Below are positions 35,678 to 48,792 of a DNA stretch of 64,000 nt, piece by piece (within the stretch, counting starts at the first letter, position 1; each line of letters starts with the position of its first letter). Location: assembly GCA_905183005.1 (NCBI GenBank), contig CAJJDO010000023.1:205566-269565 (forward strand), read 5' to 3'. This DNA is from Paramecium pentaurelia (Eukaryota; Ciliophora; Oligohymenophorea; Peniculida; Parameciidae). The translations under genes were made by a program, and so were the position numbers. The notes under the pieces are model-generated. The model ran no database searches, had not been told where the DNA came from, and saw only the letters and a program-made list of their open reading frames with translations.

Positions 35678-38408
35678 CAGATATTATTAGATAACATCTT
35701 GAATAATTAAGATAAACTTTAGAAGTGTAAATAGATATTTTAATGAAATTAATATACTGTATTAATTAAGCTTATTTACGGAAAAGCCTCATTTTTATTT
35801 CTTGCTGCCATTTCTGACACAATTCTTGCAATAATCTTTTCTTATTGATAAACATTCTTAATGAAAAGGTTTATTGCATCTGGAACATTAAACACTTTAG
35901 GTAATCTAGGGAAATTATTTCTTGCAAGATGTACAAAATATTTTCTTTTGATTTTTAACTTACTAATCAAAGTTGATGTTTGGACTATGATTTATTAAAA
36001 ACATTAATATACTTTTTTCCTGCATTTTCCCTTTTTTCTCTTTTGTTAGCGAGACTATTAGCATGTTATAGACTTTATTCTTACTCTATAGATTCATCCT
36101 CAATGTGTTTTAATTTAGATTTTTTTTTTATCTTTTTAATTTCTTTTTAATTAACTTTTTGAGTGATTTTACGTTAAGCTTGATTTTTTTTATTTTTCAA
36201 TTCTTTTTAAGATTGATATTATTGATATTCTTCTAATAATAAATTTAAAGTGATTAAAGAAATATATACGCTATATTAGGATTATGCATTGTCAACATAG
36301 ATAGCTAATTAATTGACAAGCTCAAAATTTTATTTAAAAATCTTGAATGGTTTAACAAAATATCCATCATTAGATTTTAACAATAATAGACCATTGAAAA
36401 ATTATTTTAGTGCTTATATTAAAGATTCAATTTATTTCTCATTTTTTAATAATTAATAAAAACTTTATTTTTTATTATTTTCTATCCAAAACAAATTCTT
36501 AGATTATAAATATTTGGTATATGTTTCTTCAGTAATTAATAACTTTTCAATAACTTCTATGATTTCAAGATGATATTACTATTCTAATTATTGGTTTACA
36601 AATACTTTAAATTAATCGATTCTATGATTTTATGGGAGTTGTATTATCAAAGAGTTTAACTTAACTTATTAATTCCAGGTTTTCAAATAAGTTTGATTCA
36701 TTAACTCCTTACAAATTAAGAGCACTCATTAATTCAGATAAATCTGAAAGTGTATATTAACCCCAACCTGTCATTGTTTCTACAAATATTGAACTAGGAA
36801 CGTGAGTAAAATAAAAATATTATTATTCATCTGCATCTTATCCAAGATAAGTTCCACAATTAATATAGGCAGATTAGTTTTACTAAAATAATATTTTTAA
36901 ATGAGCTAATATAAATTGAGATTTTACATTGTCTATAATTATTTGAAGAGTCTTTTTACTTTATTTATTCCTTCATTTTATCCAAATCATATAAACCCTC
37001 AGTTAAAATATTTAATATGTATATTTAATCTGAAAATTCTAAACTGTTAAAATCTATTTTATTAATATTTGATTCACAATCATAATTTATTATTTGATCA
37101 ATTTATATTACAAATTCTACCCATGTCTTTTTAATTAAATCTTCTTTTATTAAATTTTCTTAATGATCATATAAATAATTCATTATTTCTAAAAAAGCAT
37201 TGGCTTAAACATTTGCCTAACTGCAATACTTATCAAATTTAACTACATCTGATTACATAAATTCATTAAAGTATTCATTAAGTAAATTCATAAGAATTTC
37301 ATAGAAATTTTTTTCAATATAATCCTAATTAACATTCTGAGGTGTTTAACATTAAGGAAACAATATCTAATAACTTGTTTATATTTTAAGGATTTCCTCA
37401 ACTAAATTTGAATTTATCATATATGGTTATGGTTTCTATTTAATTTCTAAGACTTCTGGATAATCAAGAGCTAATTTTTCTAAAACTGGATATTTTATTT
37501 TTCCATTTTAACCTCTATAAAGTGGATATTTTCTTAAGAAATCTGATATTTAATCAATAGGTTTGAATGGAGTTATTTCCATTTCTTCAATAATAAAAAT
37601 TTTCTATTTTTTCTATATTCTTTCTATTAATGATAAATTAATCTTCTTTTATTCAGATGTTGGACATATTTGCTATTTCAACTATTTATTATTTATATAA
37701 TCCCATTAATTTGAATTTTTAAGTTCCTATATTCTGTCTAAACAATAATCACAAATCCAATCATTTATGTTATCCAGTACTTAGACACATTCAGCATGAA
37801 ATTTAAATCTACATCTCTTACAAATAATAATGCGATCAGAATAATCAAAAGCAATATATGGAACTTTAGATTCTGATTATTCTTCTTTTTTCTATGATTT
37901 TTATACGATTTATAGTCTAATAGATTTCATGGTGACATGAGGATTTGTGTCCTAGTTTTCTGTTTGTTGTAATAAGTTTAATATCATAGGTATAGTTGAT
38001 TGTTTGCATTTTCTACACTTGTTTTTATCAACCCTTTATTTTTTTGGATGGTTGCTTTCTTCATAATCAGGTTGTTTAGATTCTTATTTTATACAACATT
38101 TTGATTTTTTTCTCTCATCTAAACTTAAAAAAGGTAAGAAAACAGTTTTTAATTGTTCTTCCAAATAATTCATAACATCTTTTAATTCTTTTTATCCATA
38201 TGCTAAGGGATCCATATCTATATTTGAAACTGATCTTTGAATTTATGATAAAATTGATTTTTGAATTGCTTCTCTACTCTTAATCAACTTAGGAAATTGT
38301 CTATAGAAATTAATCGATTAAATACTCTGTTTCACATACTGTCTTGAATATTGTCTTTTTTGATTTAATTCTCTGTATAATTAATTCTTATTGATCTAAG
38401 TTTAACAT
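35678..38408 (-). CDS. PHD-finger protein with DDT/WHIM-like region (ISWI-associated type)
   Basis: About 870 residues. The start MLNLDQQELIIQRIKSKK leads through a 25-nt intron into EQFPKLIKSREAIQKS. An atypical PHD/zinc region follows: KCRKCKQST, then IICKRCRFKFHAECV and NDWICDYCLDR. A helical block with VKFDKYCSQANVQANAFLE comes next, then CGTYLGQDADEQQYFYFTHV and ETMTGWGQYTLSDLSELMSA. These resemble the DDT/WHIM modules that link ACF1/BAZ-type subunits to ISWI remodelers. A Lys-rich tract and NVPDAINLFIKNVYQ end the protein. The role in chromatin is inferred from the motif set; the exact ortholog is not assigned. Confidence 0.72.
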
Positions 38409-38719
38409 AAATTATTATTAAATTCAATTTAAAATCGAATTCAGATTTTACTTTTGAATTTCTTCATTCATATATTTTAACTACAAATTTTAACAAAATA
38501 TTTACAAATATCCTAGATATAAGAGTAAACATATATTATAATAAAGAAGATTTTTATATATATTATGTTTAGCAATATATGTAGTTGGGAATGAATTTAA
38601 AGAAATCTAAAATAATAGAATATACATTAATATAAATCATACTTAGGTTACTTGTAATTATAATAATAAATAGCATTTTATATTAAAGATATTAAGAAAT
38701 AGTTAACAATTTATAAACA

Positions 38720-39946
38720 TCAGATATTAAGTTTAAAATCAATTAAACTGAGTAATTTAAGATTCTATTTATTAAAGAGTCTTACATCCTCTTCTTTACT
38801 TAATTTGATAAGATACTTTTACAAATACTTTAATTCTTCATCTTTTGGGTTATACAAATATTCCAAAATGGGAATTCCATTTTCTAATTATAATCCAAAT
38901 GAATGTGGTAAATTATCAACAATTACTATATCTTTTAAATGTCTATTTGTTATAATTCTCAAATCTTTAATAAAAAACCCATTTTTAGTTTCAAAACAGT
39001 TATTTCTGCACAAAATATCATTAATATATTATCTGTTTGGATCCAAATGATTAACAATTGCATTAGCATACAATTCTGATGAAGCAGTAAATATGTAAAT
39101 ATTATAGTAGTTTGACATTTCTTATAAAAATTCTTTGCAAAAAGGTCTAACATTGAAACATAACTAAAATATAGTAAATAATACATCAACTTTCTCATCT
39201 TCATCTTCTAGAGTGATTGTGAATTAAGGAGAATCTCTAAATGTACAACTATGAATCAAAGTTTCATCCAAATCAAGAATTAAAAATTTAGGCTTTCTTT
39301 GAATTGATTCTCTAAGTCTAATAAATCTACTTCTCAAAAATTTTTCTGATGGACCTTTTAAAGAATGATGTGCATATAATAATCCACTCTACACTATTTA
39401 CAAAAACCTTAAATAATCACTTTAATTAATGTTTTTGCCATAAACTAAATGTCCAAATGGATGCTCTTTAATATTGAGATGCTTTGTCATAACTTACTTA
39501 GAAGAATTTGACTTTTAGATTGGTGGATGTTAAAATGCAGGTTTTGGATTTTGATATTTTTATTCCATTTAACGTGACATCTATTAAATGTCATATTCAG
39601 GATCAGTTTTTTAATGAATTTAAATGTTTTAAGGTTATTCTTTCTTATCTTCTTCATTGGAGTCAAATTAAATATCAGAATCTTTTTCTATATGGCTTTC
39701 CTTCTATTTAAATTTTGATAATTTATTTTATCCTTTAGGGGAACTAGGAGAGATTTATTTCTAAGGTGTATTATCAGAATCATCAGTCTAAAATTGTTAT
39801 CCTTCGCCTCTTGAAAATTTGGAAGGTTTTGTAATCAGAGGTCTTTTTGGAGTTACGTCAGCATCATCATCTGAATAAAACTATTTCTTAAAGTCATTTT
39901 GTATTTGTATAAATATCTTAGGTCTTAAATTAGTTTGACTATCCAT
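38720..39946 (-). CDS. SCP/NIF-type HAD phosphatase with disordered N-terminus
   Basis: About 400 residues. The first 160 are disordered, acidic and Ser/Gln-rich (YSDDDADVTPKRPL, TPQKQISPSSPKGQNK). They run in frame into MTKHLNIKEHPFGHLVYGK, so the downstream ATG at 39,490 is internal. The catalytic part has PKFLILDLDETLIHSC (DxDxT), NIYIFTASSELYANAIVNHL, LKDIVIVDNLPHSFGLQ and ENGIPILEYLYNPKDEEL, the full SCP order. One intron near 39,160 is needed. It differs from the phosphatase at 2.8-3.7 kb in its long N-terminal tail and the HSC after DETL. Confidence 0.88.
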
Positions 39947-40488
39947 TTGTAGAAATAAATACAATTATCTTAATTATTGAAAGATAATAATCAAAATAGA
40001 TATCGTTTTTATTTACTAAAAAAATGAATAGATAAATTATTTGTATTATAACTCAATATTATGAATAAAATATTATCATATTAAATTGAACAAAACAACA
40101 ATTTATAAGATGAGTTTTGTTTATTCTATCTTGTTAAATTATGTTAAATAATTAAAGTTTTTTTTGATTATTTTTATTGTTTGATTTGGATTTAATTGTT
40201 GATCAATCTTGGACAAATGAAAATTTTTGTTGTAAATATTTACATAACTTAAATAAGTTCTTCTTAATTTAATTAATAAATTTATATTAATATAAAAAAT
40301 TTAATTGCTAATATATTTATTTGAATATTTATGTAGAAATTGCATAATTAGAATTAAGGCAAAGCTTATTTATATTTAGATTATCATAGAATTGAGTTAT
40401 TTTACTAAAAATAGAAAAGTTGACTTTATTTCATTTTTTGTTTCGAAAAATGAATAAAATATATAGTTTAAGAATCATTTGATATCTG
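39947..40488. other. Intergenic AT-rich region
   Basis: This 540-bp spacer separates two minus-strand genes. I see A/T-rich sequence with several T-runs and no coding, tRNA or repeat signal. Confidence 0.55.
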
Positions 40489-42034
40489 TCAACGAGATTT
40501 AGAATATAATCTTAATTTATTTTAAATCTCCATTTTCTATTTTGTTAAAGTATTCTAGATTCTCTTTTTAGATGCTTCTCTTTATTTTTCAAATAATTCT
40601 AATATTTCTTAGGAAACACCATTATTAATTGATTTTTATCTATTTAATTCAGCAAGTTCTTCTCTTTCAATTAACTAAATTTAAATAAAGATAATACCAT
40701 TCTTAATTCTAAATTATGTTTTTATTCTAAATCAATTAATTCTTATTAATTTTTTTAACTTAAAGTTTTAGAAGACTTTTTCTTTTGAGATAATTAAACT
40801 TTTTAAGCTTAAGTTTTTTAAACTTATATATTGACTGGAACATCAGAAATAGCTTATTCTAATACATTTGCAGAAATCATTCCATCTTAATAATCTTCAA
40901 GTAGTTGATTTAAATTCATATCATAATCATCTAATTATCTATTTATTTAAAATTTTTATTTATGATAGTTAGATTTATTTTTTTGAAATTTATTTACTTT
41001 TTTATTTTTTTCTGCAATTTTTTTTTGTAATAATTCATTATTCAATTCATCAACTAATTATATTCTATTTTAGTTTTCTTTTTTATCTTATTATCTCATA
41101 AAATTAGATATTATTTTCTATTTTTATTCTCTCTATTTTTATAGCTATCTCTAATTAATTCTCTCTTCCTCTTTTTCTTATTTCTCTAATAATTAATTTC
41201 TTTTTTCTTCCATTTATTCTTAATTTCTTTTTTATACTTCTTATATTTAATCTCCTTTTTTCTTCTTTACTTCTGGTCTTCTGACCATTTCAGTAACATT
41301 TTTATCTGTTCTTTTACCTTGTCTAAGTTCTTCTTCTATTTAATCTAAAAGCTATTGTTCTAATTCATAATTAACATCATCTTCAGGATCATAATTTTCA
41401 ACATCAAATTCATATGAACTTAATTTTATTTATCTTGGAGCAAGTTTATCCAATCCTACAAAAACTAAATTACTATCAATTTTCTTTTTGGTCTCTAAAG
41501 GAGGACTAAATTTTAAAACCTTAGTTTCTAATAGTTTATCTCTCTCTTAATCCATTTCAATCATTCTTCTTTCTTTGAATATATCAATTTCTTTATATCT
41601 AGGTATAAAGCTTTTCTTATTAGTTAATTATGAAATTTATTATTCTACATAAAATCTTAGATCCTTTAAATTGCCTGCTCTTAATTTTTCTAATTATTTT
41701 TATTAAATTTTAGTTGATTGACTCTAACTTAACTAAATCAATAAATGAGCAAAAGATTTCTTTTTTTCTTCTTCTGCTTTTAATTCTTCTAACTCAACTA
41801 TTTTAAGTACTTATTATAACTTATTTTATTTCTTTTCCTCTTGACCTTCCCATAAAACAACCCAAGCTATTATGTTATTTGAATTATACCCTCTTCATCC
41901 ATATTGTATTTCTTTTAATTTGCTTAGTAGAACTCTTCAAAATCTTATGGTTCTAATTAATCTGGTTAAAAATTTAGTTTTTAACAAACCTATTAGAAAA
42001 TAGGGTTTGATTGTAATTCTTAACGATTTTACAT
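40489..42034 (-). CDS. Charged coiled-coil protein
   Basis: About 480 residues. The N-terminal part, MQNRQELQSNPIFQQVCQK, runs to EFYQANQKKYNMDEEAWVVL after a 23-nt intron (GTATAATTCAAATAACATAATAG). A moderately conserved-looking region follows (KLRAGNLKDLRFYVEQQISQ, SFIPRYKEIDIFKERRMIEM, VFVGLDKLAPRQIKLSSYEF). Then comes a long Glu/Lys/Gln coiled coil (NQLLEKQEKEEERINQRQLQ) and a basic end (KMEIQNKLRLYSKSR). No named domain is recognised. A cytoskeletal or ciliary role is plausible but not shown. Confidence 0.65.
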
Positions 42035-42204
42035 TATATTTTATTTTCATTTAATTATTATCAACTAATTTAAATATTGTTAAACAAAAATACAAAAAGA
42101 GATACATAAGAACATTCAGATATAGCTATAAAAGAGATAAAATTATATCTAAGTTATAAATATTTCTATTTTATAATTGACATTTTTGTTGATTATTTGC
42201 ATAA

Positions 42205-43309
42205 TCATTGCCATAAATTTTCATGTTTTGGACTTCCAATATGATGTTTATATTGATTGAGGAATTCATTCAATGTTCTTGATTGAGCAGTTGATGAATA
42301 GAGTGCATATAATTTATAATGGAAGAAATCTGTTAACAACAAGAATGGAATAACACCTCTATAAATACTAAAAGGTGTTTTCTAAGCGAAAAGATTTGCT
42401 GCTATTCTACCCTTTTGATTTGTTTGTTAGAAACTCAAATCAGTACTTGCTAATTGTAATCTTGTCTTTATAGTTAGAAATCCATAACCAATAGCCAATA
42501 AAGGTGTTGATATCAACTAAGACTATTAAAAAACAGTATTACTTATGAAATGTAATCTTCTTCATAAACATTTCTTAGATGATAGATTAATGTTCCATTA
42601 AAAGCCAATTTAAAGACTATTCCTCTATAAAAATGACTGAATCCATTTCTTGCATAAATCTATAATTTAGATGATTGATTACTTATTCAATTACATCAAA
42701 TGCACCTTTATATCTTCCCTGAACATCAGAATATATAATGGTCTTAATTGTATCAATTGGATAAGTAATCAATTCAAATAATGAAGAATATAGATAATGT
42801 GAAGCATATCCATTGCCTCTACTATATACTAATGGATGAGCCCAAACTGTTAAAAATTAGAAAGCATTCAATAATGCTCCTCTAAAATATCCCTTGAATA
42901 ATCCTTAATTAAATATTTATTAAAGACAAGCTCTATAAATTAAGCAATATAATACGTGTTAGAATCTCCAAAGGTAAATCTAGTCTTCAAACCTCCATAT
43001 GCTTATCTAAGAGTGAGTAATCTTTCCACTCCAGCAAGGACAGTAAGACGATAGAAATTGTCAGAGAAAACTTCCCAAGTTTTAGGGTCTTCATTAAATT
43101 ATCTCTCAAATTTAGCTCTTGGACCTAAAAATCTAAATAGTTATAAATTTAGATGAAGATTACTTTTATTGTTCTACTCTGACAACTTTTGCAAGCCAAT
43201 CATGTCCTGGACCACCTCCAACAAAATATTCAAGATCTACTAATTTAGGATCTCTTAAAATTTTGTCAACGAATGTCCAATTAGGACTGTATAATAATCC
43301 ACTAAGCAT
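42205..43309 (-). CDS. Mitochondrial carrier-like protein (divergent SLC25)
   Basis: About 340 residues, starting MLSGLLYSPNWTFVDKILRD. The SLC25 signature appears as ELITYPIDTIKTIIYSDVQG followed by RYKGAFDVIEQVIN. A second repeat is seen as LLAIGYGFLTIKTRLQLAS, with FSIYRGVIPFLLLTDFFHYK near the C-terminus. An earlier repeat gives NQGLFKGYFRGALLNAFQFL. The repeats are more divergent than in the carrier at 16.9 kb and the first PxDxxKxR is degenerate (LTLRQAYGGLKTRF). The substrate is unknown. It ends HENLWQ before TGA. Confidence 0.75.
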
Positions 43310-43507
43310 TTCAATATCTAAAATAAATATTATTTATTCATAAAATATTATTTATACATAAACCAATATAAATTAAACAATCAACATTGTATTTTGATCT
43401 AGGATTATATAGGATTTTAGGAAGTGAATAAAAATAGGAGAAGAATATAGAAAATATATTTAATTTAATGAGTATTTCTTATATTAATTTTATAATTAAT
43501 TTTGATT

Positions 43508-44609
43508 ATGTCCAACAGAAATAAAAAATCTAAGAGTCCATAATTGCAACAACCCAAAAATATTGATAAGGATCTCATGAAATATCATATATATCAAAAG
43601 ATTGTTAAACCACAAGCTCCATTAGAATTAATAACTAAAACTCAACCTGATGAGGATTCTGAAGTTGAGGATTTCAAACTAGAAATTGAAATGAAGTAAT
43701 CTAAAATTTAAACTAATATTAGATATAAGAGTTGTAAAATAAATCACACATTTAAATTTCCTAAAGAAAACTATGAATCTTCATCTGATACATCATTACA
43801 ATCTTTAAAAGATGTTACTATCTATAATCTAAATTGTGATAATTTAGATCGATTGACAGATGCAACTTAACCTAATTTTATGAAAGCATTAAATGAGAGA
43901 CTTATGAAATTAACTGATCTCATTGTTGATGAATCATAAGTCAAAAATAAGTAATACAATTATGCTCCTAATTTGAAATCTTCTAGGTTTATAATTATAA
44001 TAATTTAGAATGCAGAAACTAAGAGGAACAAACATATCTAACACTTCTATTACTAAACCTACAGAACTCTCCTTAAATGCAGCTAGTTAAAGCCAAGGTA
44101 GAGAAAGTGTTATTACAAAACCTCCTTCTAATCTCGGCTATAGAGCTACACCTACAATTTCATCTGAAAAGAAAAATAGATCTAAATAAATTCAATAAAT
44201 CTTAAAAATTACCTAATAAAAATATATGAACAATCAAAAGTAATCATATTAAGATTTTATAGCATAGGTGGAACATTTTATAAAAAGACACCTTAAGTAA
44301 ACAACAATTATATCAATATCAATTCAAATATCAATAATAGTATAGTAGTCACAGGTAAAAGAAATATTTAAGATATTCGTATTAAAACTGAATAAGATGA
44401 TTCAGAACCTAGTTTGCATCAATATTAAGTAGTTCCAAATTCTAGGTAATTATTTTTAATTCAATCTTAGACCAAAAATGAGAGAATCTACCTTAAAAAG
44501 TAAAAAATTAGATATTTCAATTGGTTATAAGAATATCACATTAGATAGTCAATATTTAGAAACATATAGTCGAAATGCTAAGAGTTAGAATAAAAATTAT
44601 AAGGTTTGA
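43508..44609 (+). CDS. Disordered protein of unknown function
   Basis: About 350 residues, starting MSNRNKKSKSPQLQQPKNID. An in-frame 22-nt intron (GTTTATAATTATAATAATTTAG) lies near 43,985, and one or more further introns are needed around 44,270 and 44,440. The protein is hydrophilic, rich in Lys/Asn/Ser/Thr, without membrane segments or a recognised domain. Short ordered-looking motifs are HIYQKIVKPQAPLELITK and ALNERLMKLTDLIVDESQ. It is divergent from the mitochondrial carrier gene. It could be an adaptor or cytoskeletal linker, but nothing in the sequence decides this. Confidence 0.6.
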
Positions 44610-45297
44610 TTGTTTTAATATTATAATTATTATAATATATTTTTGTTGTTTGATGATTTTTAATCAATTCTCAAAAGATTACGAAAAATAATCATTTCTC
44701 AGTATCAAATAACAGAAATTTAAATGTAGAAACATTAACAAATTTATTCATTGCTCTCGTTGCTGTAATATAAAATTAATTTCAATATTCAAAAGCATAA
44801 ATATTACATTTACAAATAGAATTATCATTTTAAGAGAATTAATTATTAATTGTATACTCTTTTATATTTCTATTTTTATATTGAAACTACATTAATAATT
44901 TTGATGGGTTATAGCTCATTAAGCATCATTAGCTTTTTGATTACTACTAATTGAATAGAAATCCAAATCATAGATAATTACTAATTAATTACAAGAGAAT
45001 TCTTTAAGTCAGTAAATTAAAGCTGCTCTATTTACTGTGATTTGCTTTTTATTCACTGTTTTTAAGTCTACAATAGTATATATATATAATGAATTCATTA
45101 TTTAATGCAATATTTAATATTGGTTTTAAAATGTAAATTATGATATGATAAAATAATGTAAATCAATTTGATAATTTTAATGATTAAGAAATCATATTAG
45201 GTAGAATTTAGAAATCACTATGATAATTGAATGATTGTTTTATCAAGTTTAATATATTATCCATAAAAACGGATTTATAATTAATAAATGAAAATAT
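44610..45297. other. Intergenic region with short open stretch on the minus strand
   Basis: A 688-bp gap between two plus-strand genes. On the minus strand around 45,075-44,995 a short open segment reads IVDLKTVNKKQITVNRAALI and ends at TGA. I could not connect it upstream to a start or a second exon, so I leave it as a possible remnant. The rest is AT-rich with a (TA)n run near 45,080. Confidence 0.45.
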
Positions 45298-46450
45298 TTA
45301 TCACATTGACTCTTTTGTATTTGACAATAGCCAAGTATTAATTATTATCATATATAGCTAAGGGATATTGTCCACTGTTGGTGATCAAATACATCCATTT
45401 TAATAAGTTATTGTAGCATTATCAGAAGTGGCATCTAAAGACTTTAATTTCTAATAATTATTTGTTGCTTTAGATGAATTGGCTGAATCATTTAAAGCTA
45501 GAAAGAATGAAGAAAATGCATTTTATGAACAAGAATATTAACAATATTAAGCAGATGTATAATATTACTAAAATTAAATTACAGACTTTAAGAATAAGGT
45601 ATTATTTTTATAGTTCATCAGATTGCCTAATTAGAAGTTGATGTTAAAGATTTGATTGATGAAAGAGCAAGATTATAATAATTTTTGACTGATGCCAAAT
45701 AAGATCTTTATGATGCTACAAAATTATTTAATGCAAAAGAAGCATAAATAAATTCAGATAAATCTACTTTTACTAGATAATACAATGAATATGCAGATAC
45801 AATTGCTGTATTAGATTAAGCTATTGCATTATTAAATGAAGTTAAAGATGAAACATCTTTATTATAAAAATCAGACAACATCAAAGAGATTTCATCTAAG
45901 ATGCACACTCAGTATTATTCATATTTAATAATAGTCTCAAATAACTTTCTTCAAAAAGAGTCTTCTATTAACCATTAGTAAAAGCACTCAGTTAAATTGC
46001 ATAAAATAATTATGTTGATTAAGAGAATCTTAATAAAGTTATCAATTATATGAATTAATTAAGACAATCTTTAATTGATGGATAAACTTCATTATAAAAT
46101 TAATTTGATGCTTAATCAAAATTATAATAAGATATTTTATCAGAAATCCAAGCAAAAATAACTGGAATTAGAGATATCTTAATTCCTTTATTATAAAGTG
46201 AAATTGAGACTAAAGATGGTGAAATAAAAGCACTAAATGCAATACTTAATGATGCAAGACTTAATTTGGCTGAAGCTGAAGATAATCTTACTGTAACATA
46301 AAATAGATGGATTGAAAGGTATAGAGTGAATAAATATCTATCCTTAGAACTGCTTCACATAATTCCTTAATTTAATAATATGATAATGAATTATTAGCCA
46401 TTAAAGATGCTGAAAATGCCTTAAAAAAAGGAGGTATATTTAGATAATGA
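45298..46450 (+). CDS. Trichocyst matrix protein (complete gene)
   Basis: About 345 residues. The signal peptide is MKIFITLTLLYLTIA followed by NQGILSTVGDQIHPFQQV. Introns of 23, 23, 22 and 29 nt restore one frame throughout. The mature part is a helical, Ala/Glu/Gln/Asp-rich chain: LFVALDELAESFKARKNEE, QLEVDVKDLIDERARLQ, NEYADTIAVLDQAIALLNEV and DGEIKALNAILNDARLNL. These are the hallmarks of Paramecium TMPs, which are cut in the secretory pathway and crystallise into the trichocyst body. The C-terminus (ELLAIKDAENALKKGGIFR) resembles the partial gene at 1-594 in character but is not the same. Confidence 0.85.
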
Positions 46451-46511
46451 TAAACAAAATTATTCCCCTAAAATATTCATATATTTATTAATAAATTTCG
46501 TTAAAATTTCA

Positions 46512-47200
46512 ATGTTGTATTCTATTCGTGAAAGCGAAGCTGAAGGCAATATATCAACAGATTCATATACTGCCAACAAATCTCTTAATCAGGATACTAT
46601 TTTTACAAAAAAGAGTTCCAGTAAATCATTACCAAAAAGACAAAAAGATTTAGATTAAGAAATATAAAATTTGAATAATGTTATAACTTAATTGAGAAAG
46701 GTAGAAAATTTACTTCTCAGTTAAATCAAAGATCTAAAAAATTAATTAGAAGTTCAATACAAAAACTCTAATAAAGATCAAGAATGTATAGATGAATTAA
46801 ATAAAGAACTTAATCAATTATCAAATAAATTACATCATGAGATTATGCACAATAGTTAATAATAAAAATCTAATATTGAGTTACAAAAGTCGATTCTTAA
46901 ACTTGAACAAGATCTAATTACAAGTAATTAAAAAAATTAAGATATTTCAGAAGAATTGCAAATCATAAAGTATTATTATATTAAGGAAGATCTAAATATT
47001 CCCATGAACATAAATTTGTTGAATCATTATTGCATATGGTGATTAGTTGCCATCCTGAAAATTCTTTTAGAGAGTAGCCATCATTAAAGTAAGCCTGGAA
47101 ATGGTTGAAATCCATTCTATCTGATTATTTATAACTCAAACAAAAAACTAGAAACTATTAAGAAGGCTCTAGTCAAAGTTCTAGTTCCACAAATAAATGA
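46512..47200 (+). CDS. Coiled-coil protein with conserved-looking C-terminal helix block
   Basis: About 225 residues. MLYSIRESEAEGNISTDSY begins an acidic/Ser head, followed by a coiled coil (VITQLRKVENLLLSQIKDLK, DELNKELNQLSNKLHHEIMH). The last exon is FVESLLHMVISCHPENSF then SLKQAWKWLKSILSDYLQLK, a compact amphipathic block unlike the rest. Reaching that frame requires removing only 16 nt (46970..46985, GTATTATTATATTAAG), an exceptionally short intron, or else assuming a sequencing error there. It starts 61 bp after the trichocyst gene, on the same strand. The role is unknown. Confidence 0.65.
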
Positions 47201-47479
47201 ACATTAAAAATAATTTTTCCATTAGTTCATTATTATAATATATATTTATTATTGATATTCTATCATTCTAATATTAATATTGTATTCTAAATCTCTCTTA
47301 AAATATTATAAAAATAATTGATTTTGAATTTAAACTAATAAAATTGAATTAAATTAAATAAATATTAATTTAGGATTTATAAATATTTATACAAAAAAAG
47401 AAATCATTTATTTTAGAGATACTTATATATTATTATTATTCTTATTTGATTAAAAATTTAAACATTATGTAACAAATAA

Positions 47480-48792
47480 TCATTTCATTTTTCTATTTGG
47501 TTTATTAACGAGTAACTTTGATTTCTTTAACCCAAGAATTTTCTTTTTTTATTTTTATTTTTAAATTTTCTTATTCTCAATATTTCTAAATTTAGGTTAT
47601 TAATCTTCTTCATTATATTCTTATTTAATATCAATTGATTATTCTTATTCTTATTTCAATTTTGATTATTCTTTTTTTAATTTATTTATTTTATGATTTT
47701 CAAACATCTTATCTAAATATGGTAATTTAATTGTGTGTCTTCTCATTCCAGCAAATCTAGCCTTTGCTTCTCTTCCATTTTTAATTGTCCAAATTTTTTC
47801 TTCTTTTTTTTCTATCTCTATATCTTTATATTCAGCACAATAAAAATTGATAGCTTGCAATCTTTATGATAAATTAATTGATAATGGTATTCTTACATTT
47901 TCAATGTGATATACTCTAAAATAAATATATAAATAAACCTTAAAAAACGATCTATGCTAACTGTGTATATATATTCTTTATTAAATGCTATATCTCTCAC
48001 AGCTCCAAATGTACCTTTAATCATTCTTTCAAATTTAAAATCTTTTTTATAAATTAAAATTTCTCCTCTTTCATTAATCATATAATATTTTTCATTATAA
48101 GCTCTTATTAATTTTATTTTAGTTTTTGAATGTTTTAATGAATGCTCAGAAACTGGTTAAGATTTCTATTCAAGTATACTATATATTCTTAAAGTTAAAT
48201 GAGTTGTAATAACACCAACAGAATAATCATCTAAAAATAATCCATCATAATCATGCATTTTAACTTAAAGATCTAATTCATCATTTTTTACATTTCTTGA
48301 TTACCATTATAATTTTTTCTATTTTAAATTAAATATTGATGGTGAACCACCAAAATAAGTTATCAATAATAATGTTTAATCATTAGAAATAGCAGCAGAA
48401 GTTACATATTTATCTTTACAATTAGTTAAAGGTTAAAAATCATTTGAATTAATAGTTTCTTATTAAAGAAATATGTTTTGATCTTAATCATATTTTACAT
48501 GATTAATTTTTCTGTTGGTATAAATTATATAGATATCATGATTTGAATCACAAAACCCTTTTAAAGGTGATGCATCAATATTGATTTGTGTTATTTCATT
48601 TAATTCATTATCTAATAATACTAAGCTTTCCTCCCTCAAAACTAAGAAAAAGCTAACATCAGATATTTTTAAAGTAAGTATTTAGATTATTTTAAACTCC
48701 TTTCCTTATTCTCCATATTTCTTAATCACCTCTTTTTTCTCTAAATCAATTAATTTCAATAATCCTGTTTCATCACCAGTAATTATTTACAT
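47480..48792 (-). CDS. WDR74/Nsa1-like WD-repeat protein (60S ribosome assembly)
   Basis: About 425 residues. The start MQIITGDETGLLKLIDLEK gives a first blade. Later blades include TSAAISNDQTLLLITYFGGS and GTFGAVRDIAFNKEYIYTVS followed by IDRFLRVYHIENVRIPLS (across a 23-nt intron). The last blade ends NLSQRLQAINFYC. The basic tail KARFAGMRRHTIKLPYLDK and a run of Lys/Gln follow, as in Nsa1/WDR74. That protein works in the nucleolus with the Nvl/Rix7 AAA ATPase on pre-60S particles. The start was set at the ATG just before the first blade. The call rests on the order VxxIAF...DRFLRVYxIxxRxLxxxI...QRL, which I know from this family. Confidence 0.8.

Noticed and set aside
38959..39204. Minus-strand frame of 81 residues starting MKMRKLMYYLLYFSY
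   Set aside because: It overlaps the second SCP phosphatase in another frame. The phosphatase frame has DxDxT and all later motifs, so this is a shadow.
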